Positions 1 to 7,863 of a stretch of DNA of 19,768 nucleotides are shown here, piece after piece (position 1 is the stretch's first letter; each line of letters begins with the position of its first letter). Source of the DNA: JALYXS01 sp051003795 (GTDB lineage: Bacteria > Acidobacteriota > Terriglobia > Bryobacterales > Bryobacteraceae); the NCBI GenBank assembly GCA_051003795.1, contig JBPCKZ010000008.1, positions 1 through 19,768 of the forward strand. The letters are read 5' to 3'. Both the position numbers and the translations under genes were made by a program. The notes under the pieces were generated by a model. That model made no database searches and was not told the DNA's origin. It saw nothing but the letters and a program-made list of their open reading frames with translations.

Positions 1-167
1 CCCCCGCTTTTTTGGAATGGCGTTTTCGGCTTGCAGCGCCCGTCATGCTCGCAGCAGCCCTTTGCCCCCGGCCACATAAAAAACTGTTCGCACGAGATGC
101 AGCCACCCCACACCAGAGTGGTGAGGAGCAGCAACGAAAGCAGCGAACTGGTCAAGGCGCGACGCAC
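1..167 (-). CDS. Small Cys-rich exported protein, N-terminal part (cut by window edge)
   Basis: Reading the minus strand from a GTG at 167 gives 55 residues that run off the left edge. The protein starts with two Arg, then a Leu-rich hydrophobic segment (SSLLSLLLLTTLVWGG) ending at a Cys, as in a signal peptide or a loose lipobox (WGGC). The mature part is Cys-rich, with CISCEQFFMWP followed by GCC and GRC. This resembles, from memory, small exported acidobacterial proteins of unknown function; I cannot name a family. The GTG start is chosen because the signal peptide begins there and a TATTCT/TTGCGT promoter-like pair lies just upstream. The same frame stays open up to a stop at 483-485, and an in-frame ATG at 377 would add 70 residues in front of the hydrophobic segment; that longer form looks less natural. 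Confidence 0.5.
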   Translation of the reverse strand, partial: MRRALTSSLLSLLLLTTLVWGGCISCEQFFMWPGAKGCCEHDGRCKPKTPFQKSG

Positions 168-570
168 GTTTCCGCTACAAGAATAGCAGTTCGTGACCGT
201 TCCACGCAACAAAACCGGCCGCTCCAGGCGCTCCAGAGTCGCAGAAGTCTGGCTCAAAACCGCGCACATATCGGAGCGTGGCACATGTCGCGGGATCGCC
301 ACAGCCTCGGTACTGCAGATCTCAATGTTCCGGCGAATTCGCAAGAGCTTGTCTTGAAAATGGCTGCCGTTCACCATCTCAAAAGCAAGTTGACGGAAAA
401 CGACCGACGCTGATATCCGGCCAGGGAGGGGATTATTCTTTCCTGACGGCGTAGTGTTTAGATTTCTGCCCGCAAAGTCCCGTTACCGGAAACTGGCGGA
501 GTACGCTCATCTGAAAATTGCCCATCAGTCATGCACTGGGATGTGCAAGATCAAGTCTGGCTGTCGCAAC
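168..570. other. Intergenic stretch without a convincing gene
   Basis: This stretch lies between the 5' end of the Cys-rich protein gene and the 3' end of the SMP-30 gene. Both flanking genes are on the minus strand. The minus frame of the Cys-rich gene stays open through 168-482, and the plus strand is open at 12-413, but neither translation resembles a protein I know. Apart from the promoter-like pair at 180-209 I see no repeat or terminator hairpin. Confidence 0.4.
180..209 (-). promoter_or_regulatory. Putative promoter of the Cys-rich exported protein
   Basis: On the minus strand TTGCGT (204-209) and TATTCT (180-185) are separated by 18 nt. The -10-like hexamer ends 12 nt before the GTG at 167, so the leader would be only a few bases. 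There is no good Shine-Dalgarno. This is a pattern match only. Confidence 0.3.
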
Positions 571-1647
571 TCACGCGATATGCGCGCCCTGCGTTTCCAC
601 ATACACCGCATATAACGATTGGCTCGCCGCCATAAACAGCCGGTTCCGTCGTCTTCCTCCAAAGCAAACGTTGGCGCAAATTTCCGGCAGCAGAATCATC
701 CCGATCCGCGTTCCGTCGGGCGCAAATACATGCACTCCGTCGTATCCCGCGCCCACCCAACCGGCGCCCGCCCAAATGTTCCCATCGACGTCGGCGCGAA
801 TTCCGTCCGCCAGCCCCGAGCCCTTGCCCGGAATGTCCATCAGGATAAATTGCCGTCCATTCGCCAGCTTCGTATTGTCGTGGACGTCGTAGACCTGAAT
901 GATGTTCTTGGCGTTGGGATAATGCGTGCTCCCGGTATCGCAGATATAGACCTTCTTGTAATCCGGCGAAAAGCAGATCCCATTGGGCTTGAACAGGTCG
1001 TCGGCAACCTTTTCCATCTTTCCCGATTTGCCGTCGATGCGATACACCGCTTCCTTCAGTTCGAGGTCCGCCTTGGCGCCCTCGTAATTGCCCAGCGCGC
1101 CATAGCCCGGGTCCGTAAACCAGATTCCACCGTCGGGATGCACCACCACATCGTTCGGCGCATTCAGTTTCTTGCCCTGCCACTGCGAAGCGAGAACCGT
1201 TCGCGAGCCATTCGGCTCAAACCGCACCATGGATCGATCCGCGTGCAAGCAGGAGATCTGGCGGCCTTCGTAGTCGAACGTATTGCCGTTTGAATAGCCC
1301 ACTGGATTCCGAAACTTGCTCACGTGACCGTCTTCCTCGAGCCAGCGCATTTGCGCGTCGTTTGGAATGTCGCTCCAGACCAGATAATGCCCGGCGGAAC
1401 TCCAGGCCGGACCTTCCGACCAAAGCGTTCCGGTATACAACCGCTGAATCGGCGTGTTGCCGACGCGGTATTTCAGGAAGCGCTTATCCATAGTGACCAA
1501 ATCGGCGTCGGGATAGCGCGACGGATTCTTCGCGGAGTAATCGCGTTGCGCCAGAAGAGAACCGGCGATGGTTGCGCCCAAACCGGCGGCCAGAAATGAG
1601 CGCCGGCCGGCCTCTCGGGAATCTTGAGAATAAGGTTCGAATTTCAT
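571..1647 (-). CDS. SMP-30/gluconolactonase/LRE family protein, Tat-exported
   Basis: A six-bladed beta-propeller hydrolase of the SMP-30/gluconolactonase type, predicted to open sugar lactones (or a related ester) with a divalent metal; the substrate is unknown. With the ATG at 1647 it has 358 residues. RRSFLAAGLG at about residues 15-24 is a twin-arginine signal, so it acts outside the cytoplasm. Family features seen are LWSEGPAW with the metal Glu near residue 78, LNAPNDVVV near 161-169, GIWFTDPGYG, LFKPNGICFSPD, GLADGIRAD, and the C-terminal CFGG...NRLFMAAS. The ORF can be extended five codons to 1662, but ATG 1647 better fits the signal peptide. The last gene of a minus-strand operon, it starts 63 nt after the PLP-enzyme gene. 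A TATACT hexamer lies 16 nt upstream, so it may also have its own promoter. It is a divergent paralog of the gene at 2760-3674, which lacks a Tat signal. Confidence 0.9.
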   Translation of the reverse strand: MKFEPYSQDSREAGRRSFLAAGLGATIAGSLLAQRDYSAKNPSRYPDADLVTMDKRFLKYRVGNTPIQRLYTGTLWSEGPAWSSAGHYLVWSDIPNDAQMRWLEEDGHVSKFRNPVGYSNGNTFDYEGRQISCLHADRSMVRFEPNGSRTVLASQWQGKKLNAPNDVVVHPDGGIWFTDPGYGALGNYEGAKADLELKEAVYRIDGKSGKMEKVADDLFKPNGICFSPDYKKVYICDTGSTHYPNAKNIIQVYDVHDNTKLANGRQFILMDIPGKGSGLADGIRADVDGNIWAGAGWVGAGYDGVHVFAPDGTRIGMILLPEICANVCFGGRRRNRLFMAASQSLYAVYVETQGAHIA

Positions 1648-1710
1648 ATGGGTAATCCGCACCAGTATATTGCAACTTGCGCTGGCGGATGCCCGAAAAT
1701 GGACGCCTGG

Positions 1711-2763
1711 TCAATCCTGCCGGCCACTCGACTTCACCGGCCAGATTTCTTCGACAATTTCGCCGCGGCACGCGTAAATCCGGTCGTATAGATTCACCGT
1801 GGGATCGCAATGCGGCGGGATGAACTCGACGCGATCGCCGAGCCGCAGTTTGTCGGTATGCAAATTGCCGAATTCATCGCCGGCCCACCGGTAGATGGAG
1901 CCGGGAAGCTGCACCGCTTCGGGTCCGTAACCGCGATCGGTGGAAAATGCCTTAAAGCCTCCGTCCACCGTGACGAAGTCGTGGTGATTCGCGCTGACCA
2001 CGGTTGCGAGCACGGTAAGCGCATTTTGAAAGTCGATTTCAATCCGCCGGTACGCTAAATCCATCAGCGCATAAGAGCCGGCTTGCAACTCCGTCAATTC
2101 CGGGAATTCCAGATCGATATCCCACGTACCGGTGCTTCCGCCGGAAACGATTTCGCACGGGAGGGCATCGCGCAGCATTCCATCGCGCGCTTCGGCCGCC
2201 AGGCGAAACGTCTCGCGGGAATTCTTTAGGCGCTCCTCCATGCTTGCCCCGTGAGATCCGCTCACCGAGTACGCCTGGATGCCGCGAAGTCGCAAACCGT
2301 TCGCGCGATCGACCGCGCGGGCCACTTCGAGCGCTTGCGAACCGGGGATTGCACCCGTCCGGTGATCGCCGACGTCGAGATCCACAAGCACATCGACAGT
2401 TCGATTTACATCCCGCGCCGCTTTCCGATACCACGCGACCTGTTGGACGTGATCGACCACAACCATTGCCCCCGTTTCCACAATCCTCGAAATCTTACGC
2501 GGGTCCGCAACGGGAGACGTGAGCAGCAGCCCGCCGATGCCGGCCCGCGCCATCAATTCCGCCTCGGAGACCGTTGCCACGCAGACGCCGCAAGCGCCCG
2601 CCGCGATTTGGCGTTTCGCGATCTCGGGGCATTTGTGCGCCTTCGCGTTTGGCCGAAACTGTTTCCCCGCGGCGAGCGCGCTTTCCGAAAGCCGCTTCAG
2701 ATTCGATTGGAAGGCATCCAGATCCAGCGCCAACGCGGGCGTAGGGATGTGATTCTTGGTCAA
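1711..2763 (-). CDS. PLP-dependent D-threonine aldolase / D-serine dehydratase-like enzyme
   Basis: An alanine-racemase-fold (fold type III) PLP enzyme of the D-threonine aldolase/DSD1 group, acting on D-3-hydroxy amino acids; exact substrate not deducible. From the TTG at 2763 it has 350 residues. The N-terminus IPTPALALDLDAF is typical. RPNAKAHK at 37-44 carries the PLP lysine (K41 by family alignment), followed by KCPEIAKRQIAAGA. The C-terminal PPHCDPTVN gives H318 and D320, the metal pair of this family. The TTG start overlaps the TGA stop of the upstream SMP-30 gene (TTGA), implying translational coupling. An upstream in-frame start at 2871 would add 36 residues lying over the upstream gene's coding sequence in another frame, and is rejected. 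No signal peptide, so it is cytosolic. The two flanking SMP-30 genes suggest one catabolic pathway, but this is inference. Confidence 0.85.
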   Translation of the reverse strand: MTKNHIPTPALALDLDAFQSNLKRLSESALAAGKQFRPNAKAHKCPEIAKRQIAAGACGVCVATVSEAELMARAGIGGLLLTSPVADPRKISRIVETGAMVVVDHVQQVAWYRKAARDVNRTVDVLVDLDVGDHRTGAIPGSQALEVARAVDRANGLRLRGIQAYSVSGSHGASMEERLKNSRETFRLAAEARDGMLRDALPCEIVSGGSTGTWDIDLEFPELTELQAGSYALMDLAYRRIEIDFQNALTVLATVVSANHHDFVTVDGGFKAFSTDRGYGPEAVQLPGSIYRWAGDEFGNLHTDKLRLGDRVEFIPPHCDPTVNLYDRIYACRGEIVEEIWPVKSSGRQD

Positions 2764-3674
2764 CGCGGCGGATAGAGCAGCCACCCGCGCCGCTTCGTTT
2801 GCGCGCGAAACAGGTGGCCGTCGATGGTCGTAACGTATAGCGTCGTAAGATCCGGGCCGCCGAAGGTGCAATTGGTCGGACGCCTGGTTGGAACGGGATG
2901 CCGCTCCAACACTTCGCCCGACGGCGCGAAAACGTAGATCGTCGGTCCGGGTCCGCCCAATTCGTAGCCGGCGGTCGCGACGATATTGCCGGCGTCGTCC
3001 AAAACCATTCCGTCGATCCCGCGGTGCGCGCCGAAATCGTGCAGCACTTCGGGATCTCCGAGACTAAGATTTTGGAGAACGGGATAGGCCCGCAACTGCC
3101 GCTTCTCGCCAGGTTCCCGTCCGCTCTGCGCCACGTACAGCGTAAGGTAATCCTTCGAGAACAGCAGCCCGTTGGGGCGCGTGGTGTCGAATGTCACGCG
3201 AGCGATCGTCCACTTGCCCTCGGGTTTGGGATCGAGGCGAAACACCGAATCGTGCTCCAATTCTTTGTCGCGCCGGTCCGCGCTCCACTGGCCGGCCGCT
3301 CCTTCATAGAACGGATCGGTGAACCAGACGCGCCCCTCGAGGTCGAGCGCGAGGTCGTTTGGAATATTCAGCCGCTTGCCCTCGAAGCTATCGGCAAGGA
3401 CCGTCGGCGGCCCCGACTCCTCGTAGCGAACGACACGGCGCGAATCCGCCTTTGCGCCGCCCTCGCATCCGTAAAGCCGGCCGTGCTTATCGAAATTCAG
3501 TCCATTCGCGCAGTTCGTGTTCTCGCGCCAGACGCTTACGGCCCCGCTCCGGGGATCGTATTTCATGATCCGGCTTTGGTGAATGCGGGTGAAGTACAAA
3601 ACGGAACCGTCCCACGCGGGTCCCTCGCTTACGCCGCCGTATGCGTCATCGAGCAGTTCGAATTGCCAGGCCAT
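2760..3674 (-). CDS. SMP-30/gluconolactonase/LRE family protein (cytosolic)
   Basis: A 304-residue SMP-30/gluconolactonase-type beta-propeller hydrolase, probably a metal-dependent lactonase. Family features are GGVSEGPAWDGSVLYFTRI near the N-terminus with the metal Glu, NCANGLNFDKHGRLYGCEGG, RLNIPNDLALD, GRVWFTDPFY, TRPNGLLFSKD, IDGMVLDDAGN and NCTFGGPDLTTLYVTT. The ATG at 3674 is preceded by AGGAG (3681-3685) with 6 nt spacing, which fixes the start over an in-frame start at 3695. No signal peptide is present, unlike the paralog at 571-1647. It is the first gene of the operon; its TGA overlaps the TTG start of the PLP enzyme. The 56-nt divergent gap to the ABC-F gene must hold both promoters. 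Confidence 0.9.
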   Translation of the reverse strand: MAWQFELLDDAYGGVSEGPAWDGSVLYFTRIHQSRIMKYDPRSGAVSVWRENTNCANGLNFDKHGRLYGCEGGAKADSRRVVRYEESGPPTVLADSFEGKRLNIPNDLALDLEGRVWFTDPFYEGAAGQWSADRRDKELEHDSVFRLDPKPEGKWTIARVTFDTTRPNGLLFSKDYLTLYVAQSGREPGEKRQLRAYPVLQNLSLGDPEVLHDFGAHRGIDGMVLDDAGNIVATAGYELGGPGPTIYVFAPSGEVLERHPVPTRRPTNCTFGGPDLTTLYVTTIDGHLFRAQTKRRGWLLYPPR

Positions 3675-3730
3675 GGCCGTCTCCTGTAAAATCAAGATTC
3701 AACCTCACCATTAGACTCCACAAATAAACC

Positions 3731-5326
3731 GTGATTTCAGTCAGCAATGTAAGCATGCGCTTCGGCGCCAAAATACTGTTCGAAGATGTCTCCACCACCT
3801 TTCTCTCCGGACGCCGGTACGGTCTGACCGGCCCCAACGGCTCCGGCAAATCCACTTTTATGAAGGTGCTCACGGGCGAGATCGAAGCGCAAAAAGGGAA
3901 TGTGGTCCGCCCCAAGCGCCTGGGCGTCTTGAGCCAGGATCAGTTTGCGTTCGACGCTTTTCGCGTCATCGATACGGTTATCATGGGCAACCGCCCGCTC
4001 TGGAACGCGCTCGCGGAGCGCGATGAGATCTATTCCAAGTCCGATATGACCGATGAGGATGGAATGCGGCTCGGCGAGCTCGAAGGCATCGTTTCCGAGA
4101 ACGACGGCTACACCGCCGAGAGCGATGGCGCCGTTCTTCTGGACGGTCTCGATATTCCCGAAGAATTGCACGACCGCAAGATGAGCGAACTGCAAGGCGG
4201 CCAGAAAGTACGCGTGCTGCTGGCGCAAGCTTTATTCGGCGGCCCGGAAGCGCTGCTGCTGGATGAGCCCACCAACTATCTCGATCTGGAATCCATTCAC
4301 TGGCTGCAGGATTTCATGCTGCGCTACAAGGGCACGCTGATCGTGATCTCGCACGACCGGCATTTCCTGAATAGCGTGTGCACGCACATCGCGGATATCG
4401 ATTACCAGACCATCATCACCTACACCGGCGGGTACGACGATATGGTGCTCGCGAAGACGCAGATCCGTTCGCGCATCGAATCGGAGAACGCGCAGCGCGA
4501 AAAGAAAATCGCGCAGTTGAATGAATTCATCGCGCGGTTTTCGGCGGGTACGCGTTCGAGCCAGGTGACTTCGCGCAAGAAAGAGGTCGAGCGGTTGCAG
4601 ACGAGCGAGCTCGCGCGCTCGAATATCGCGCGTCCGTATATCCGCTTCGAGATGAAGCGGCCGTCCGGGCGCCATGCGCTGGAGATCAAGGGGCTCTCGA
4701 AATCCTATGGCGATCGCGACGTCATTCGAGACTTCACGGCGAGCATTGCGCGCGGCGAGAAGATCGGGATCATGGGCCGCAACGGCGTGGGCAAGACGAC
4801 GCTAGTGCGATCGCTCGTATCGGTAGCCCCCGGAGTGGAGGAAGAGCCGTTGGCGATTGAGAACGGCAAAGTGGAATGGGGCCACGAGATCTCGGTGGGC
4901 TATTTCGCCCAGGATCATCGCGCATCCATTGCGCCGGGAACGACGGTGTTCGAATGGCTGCAACAGTTCGATCCGCAGGCGGGCAACGAAGAATTGCGGG
5001 GACTGCTCGGCCAGATGCTTTTCCGCGGCGAGGAAGGGATGAAGCCGACGGCGGCGCTCTCGGGCGGAGAGGCCGCGCGGCTGCTTTTCTGCAAACTGAT
5101 GCTGCAGAAGCCGAACGTTCTGGTGTTCGACGAGCCGACGAACCACCTGGATCTCGAAGCTATCAACGCGCTAAACATCGCGCTGCAGAAATACGAAGGC
5201 ACGGTATTTTTGGTATCGCACGATCACGATTTGGTCGAAGAGGTCGCGACCCGCATCTGGCATTTCGAGCACGGCAAGATCGAAGATTTCAAGGGCGCAT
5301 ACGAAGAGTATCTGGCGTACGCGTAA
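3731..5326 (+). CDS. ybiT: ABC-F family ATPase, YbiT type
   Basis: A 531-residue protein with two ABC ATPase domains and no membrane segment, the layout of ABC-F proteins that bind the ribosome. Domain 1 has Walker A GPNGSGKS (34-41), signature LQGGQ (154-158, Gln for the usual Ser), Walker B LLLDEP (175-180) and the switch SHDRH. A charged linker (about 235-310) follows. Domain 2 has GRNGVGKT (349-356), LSGGE (443-447), VFDEP (465-469) and SHDHD. Length, the QDQFAF and DTVIMG motifs, and the C-terminal YEEYL match E. coli YbiT (530 aa), rather than antibiotic-resistance ABC-F types. The start is a GTG at 3731 with no visible Shine-Dalgarno; the reading MISVSNVSMRFG fits family N-termini better than a later ATG at 3755. 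It is followed after 30 nt by mqnC and probably begins that transcript. Confidence 0.93.
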   Translation: MISVSNVSMRFGAKILFEDVSTTFLSGRRYGLTGPNGSGKSTFMKVLTGEIEAQKGNVVRPKRLGVLSQDQFAFDAFRVIDTVIMGNRPLWNALAERDEIYSKSDMTDEDGMRLGELEGIVSENDGYTAESDGAVLLDGLDIPEELHDRKMSELQGGQKVRVLLAQALFGGPEALLLDEPTNYLDLESIHWLQDFMLRYKGTLIVISHDRHFLNSVCTHIADIDYQTIITYTGGYDDMVLAKTQIRSRIESENAQREKKIAQLNEFIARFSAGTRSSQVTSRKKEVERLQTSELARSNIARPYIRFEMKRPSGRHALEIKGLSKSYGDRDVIRDFTASIARGEKIGIMGRNGVGKTTLVRSLVSVAPGVEEEPLAIENGKVEWGHEISVGYFAQDHRASIAPGTTVFEWLQQFDPQAGNEELRGLLGQMLFRGEEGMKPTAALSGGEAARLLFCKLMLQKPNVLVFDEPTNHLDLEAINALNIALQKYEGTVFLVSHDHDLVEEVATRIWHFEHGKIEDFKGAYEEYLAYA

Positions 5327-5356
5327 ACCGCGGCCGCCTACAATAGTGGGAGCACC

Positions 5357-6388
5357 ATGATCACGCGCGAGCAGGCTCTCGATCTCTTCGAATCCGACGA
5401 TCTCATCGGCATCGGCATGGAGGCCGACGCGGTTCGCCGCCGCCATCATCCCGAAGGGATCGTCTCCTACATCATCGACCGCAACATCAATTACACGAAC
5501 TTTTGCACGGAATACTGTAGTTTTTGCGCGTTCTACCGGCCATTGGGCCATCAGGAAGGCTACATACTTCCGAACGAAGTAATTTTCGACAAGATTCAAG
5601 AGACTATCGATCTGGGGGGCACCGGAATTCTGATGCAGGGCGGCCTGCATCCGGATTTGAAGATCGAGTGGTATGAAGACCTGCTGCGCGAGATCAAGAA
5701 GCGCTTCAAAATTCACACGCATTGTTTTTCCGCGCCGGAAATCGTGAACATCGCGGAAGTCAGCGGCATTTCGCTGCGCGATACCATTGCGCGGCTGCGC
5801 GATGCGGGACTCGATTCGATCCCCGGCGGCGGCGCCGAGATTTTAGACGACGCGGTGCGATACCGGATCAGCCGGCTGAAATGCGGCACTCAGGAGTGGA
5901 TCGACGTTCACCGCACGGCGCATGCGCTCGGGATGCGCACGACGGCGACGATGATGTTCGGCTGCGGCGAGACCCTGGAGCAGCGCATGAACCACTTCGA
6001 CATCGTGCGGCAAATCCAGGAAGACACCGGCGGATTCACGGCATTTATTCCGTGGAGCTTTCAGCGGGAGAACACGTCGCTCGGGCGTTTCATCAAAGAG
6101 GAGGCGACCGCCGTCGAGTTTCTCAAAACTCTGGCGATTTCGCGCATCTACCTCGACAACATCGTGAATATTCAATCCTCGTGGGTGACGCCGGGGTTGA
6201 AGACGTGCCAGATCGGGCTGCGATTCGGCGGGAACGACGTGGGCAGCATCATGATCGAAGAGAATGTCGTATCCTCGGCGGGGGCGCATAATCGCGCTTC
6301 GGAAGAGGAGCTGCGGTACATGATTCGGGATGCGGGCTTTATTCCGAAGCAGCGGGATACGTTGTACCGGACCTATTTTCTAAACTAG
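5357..6388 (+). CDS. mqnC: Cyclic dehypoxanthinyl futalosine synthase (radical SAM)
   Basis: A radical SAM enzyme of the futalosine route to menaquinone, converting dehypoxanthinyl futalosine to its cyclic form. The 343 residues carry the CxxxCxxC cluster motif at C50, C54 and C57 (CTEYCSFC), followed by AFYRPLGHQEGY. Other family blocks are ILMQGGLHPDLKIEWYEDL, IHTHCFSAPEI, IPGGGAEIL, TTATMMFGCGET, FIPWSFQRENT and the C-terminal IPKQRDTLY. These favour MqnC over its relative MqnE. The ATG at 5357 has GGGAG (5348-5352) 4 nt upstream. A TACAAT hexamer at 5339-5344 might be an internal promoter, although it would leave the Shine-Dalgarno at the very 5' end. No other mqn genes are in the window. 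fluC begins 4 nt after the stop. Confidence 0.94.
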   Translation: MITREQALDLFESDDLIGIGMEADAVRRRHHPEGIVSYIIDRNINYTNFCTEYCSFCAFYRPLGHQEGYILPNEVIFDKIQETIDLGGTGILMQGGLHPDLKIEWYEDLLREIKKRFKIHTHCFSAPEIVNIAEVSGISLRDTIARLRDAGLDSIPGGGAEILDDAVRYRISRLKCGTQEWIDVHRTAHALGMRTTATMMFGCGETLEQRMNHFDIVRQIQEDTGGFTAFIPWSFQRENTSLGRFIKEEATAVEFLKTLAISRIYLDNIVNIQSSWVTPGLKTCQIGLRFGGNDVGSIMIEENVVSSAGAHNRASEEELRYMIRDAGFIPKQRDTLYRTYFLN

Positions 6389-6392
6389 ATTA

Positions 6393-6782
6393 TTGGATCG
6401 ATACTTAGTAATCATGCTCGGCGGGGCGGCTGGGGCGCTCAGCCGCTATCTCGCCGCGAGCGCCATCGTGAATCGCTTCGGAGGGCGCTTCCCGCTCGGC
6501 ACCTTCCTCGTGAATGTCAGTGGATGTTTCGCCATCGGGGCGATCATGACGCTGCTCTCCGCGCGCTCGGATCTGCATCCGAACTGGCGCTTGCTCCTCG
6601 TGGTCGGCTTTCTGGGCGGCTACACAACTTTTTCGAGCTTCGCGTTCGAGACGTTCATGGCGGAGCGCGAAGGAATGCACTGGATCGGCCTGCTCAACGT
6701 GGTTGGTAGCGTTGTGGCGGGATACCTGGCGGTCTGGTTGGGAGCGTTTCTCGCCGCGACTGTGCTAAAACAAAACACGTGA
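6393..6782 (+). CDS. crcB: Fluoride-specific ion channel FluC/CrcB
   Basis: A 129-residue four-helix membrane protein of the FluC (CrcB) family, which exports toxic fluoride as a dual-topology dimer. The diagnostic blocks are present: GGAAGALSRY near the N-terminus, GTFLVNVSGCF (36-46) with the pore Asn, and GFLGGYTTFSSF (72-83) with the TTFSSF fluoride-path segment. Four hydrophobic segments lie at roughly 5-27, 33-56, 66-90 and 97-124. The start is a TTG at 6393, 4 nt after the mqnC stop; the reading MDRYLVIMLGG matches family N-termini. No fluoride riboswitch can fit in the gap. The TGA overlaps the GTG start of the next gene (GTGA), so the two are probably translationally coupled. Confidence 0.93.
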   Translation: MDRYLVIMLGGAAGALSRYLAASAIVNRFGGRFPLGTFLVNVSGCFAIGAIMTLLSARSDLHPNWRLLLVVGFLGGYTTFSSFAFETFMAEREGMHWIGLLNVVGSVVAGYLAVWLGAFLAATVLKQNT

Positions 6783-7747
6783 CCCACCGCGAATTTACCA
6801 ACCGGTTGAAAGGCGTATTCGGCTTCCCCGTAACGCCTTTCCGCAAGGATTTATCGCTCGATCTCGACGCGCTTACGCGCAACGTCGCCGAGATGGCGAA
6901 ATATCCATTTTGCGCGATGGTCGCGGCGGGCGGAACGGGAGAGTTGTACTCGCTTTCGATCGACGAGATCGAGCGCGTCGTCAAGACAACGGTGGAGGCG
7001 GTCGGCGGCCGCATGCCGGTGGTGGCCGGAACGGGATTTAACACGCCGATGGGCGTCGAGATTGCACGGCGCGTGGAGAAGGCCGGAGCCGATTGCATTC
7101 TGGTCTTGCCGCCCTACTATTCGCACGCTCCCGAGGACGGCTTGTTCGCCTACTACGAAGAAATTGGGAAGGCGACGAATCTGCCGATGATGGTCTACAG
7201 CCGCGATTGGGCGGTATTTACGCCGCGGATGGTGGAGCGCCTCGCGGATCGCGTGCCATCGCTCGCGGCGTGGAAAGACGGCCAGGGGAGCGCGCGCAAA
7301 TATCAACGCATTATGCAGCATGTGGGAGATCGCCTGGCGTGGCTGGGCGGGTTGGGCGACGACTGCGTGCCCGAATATTTCGCGGTCGGCGTTCAGGCGT
7401 ATACATCGAGCATCTCGAACATCGCGCCAAAGCTTTCGCTCGAACTTGCCGATGCGGCCATTGCGGGAGATCGTGCGCGGCTAACCCGCTTGATGAATCG
7501 CTATGTGCATCCTCTCTATGCGATTCGCGATCGCGTGAAAGGCTACGAAGTTTCGGTGATGAAGGAAGCCATGGAGATTTTGGGGATGCCGGCGGGTCCG
7601 GTGCGTCCGCCGCTCGTCGATTGCCGTCCCGAAGACGTGGCGGACATTCGCAAGCTGATGGAGGTGTATGCCGGGATGAGGGATCTGAAGGAGTCCGGCA
7701 CGTTGGCGGAACGCTCCACTGTGGGAGCGGGAGGGGTTTCGCGGTAG
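6779..7747 (+). CDS. DapA-family lyase, probably 5-dehydro-4-deoxyglucarate dehydratase
   Basis: A class I, Schiff-base TIM-barrel enzyme of the DapA/NAL superfamily, 322 residues. Seen are GFPVTPF (15-21), the GGTGE substrate loop (51-55), the catalytic Tyr in VYSRD (Y140) and the Schiff-base Lys in AWKDGQG (K166). The YSRD and WKDGQG forms resemble 5-dehydro-4-deoxyglucarate dehydratase, which makes 2,5-dioxopentanoate from a glucarate/galactarate intermediate, more than true DapA. The assignment inside the superfamily is inference. The start is a GTG overlapping the fluC stop. The last 20 or so residues (after YAGMRDL) are low in complexity and may be a non-conserved tail. No sugar-acid genes adjoin on this strand. 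Confidence 0.85.
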   Translation: MTHREFTNRLKGVFGFPVTPFRKDLSLDLDALTRNVAEMAKYPFCAMVAAGGTGELYSLSIDEIERVVKTTVEAVGGRMPVVAGTGFNTPMGVEIARRVEKAGADCILVLPPYYSHAPEDGLFAYYEEIGKATNLPMMVYSRDWAVFTPRMVERLADRVPSLAAWKDGQGSARKYQRIMQHVGDRLAWLGGLGDDCVPEYFAVGVQAYTSSISNIAPKLSLELADAAIAGDRARLTRLMNRYVHPLYAIRDRVKGYEVSVMKEAMEILGMPAGPVRPPLVDCRPEDVADIRKLMEVYAGMRDLKESGTLAERSTVGAGGVSR

Positions 7748-7812
7748 GAAAAAGAGGTAAGAGCGAGGGACTGACAGCGAGGACCGAACTCCTTCTTTTC
7801 GGCTTCACCATA

Positions 7813-7827
7813 GCCCGCGAAACGGGC
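7813..7827. terminator. Small GC-rich hairpin in the convergent gap (weak terminator candidate)
   Basis: GCCCG (7813-7817), a 5-nt CGAAA loop and CGGGC (7823-7827) form a 5-bp stem between the convergent DapA-family and dioxygenase genes. There is no T-run directly after it, so intrinsic termination is doubtful. Confidence 0.2.
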
Positions 7828-7863
7828 CGATGCGGACGGTCGCTTTTGCATCTATATGGAAAC

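Noticed and set aside
12..413. A 133-codon open frame on the plus strand at the left edge
   Set aside because: No recognisable motif, and it lies opposite the signal peptide and Cys motifs of the minus-strand gene.
1648..1662. Five-codon N-terminal extension of the Tat-exported SMP-30 protein
   Set aside because: The ATG at 1647 places the twin-arginine motif at a normal distance, and the extension adds nothing conserved.
6389..6392. Fluoride riboswitch upstream of the FluC gene
   Set aside because: Only 4 nt separate the mqnC stop from the fluC start.
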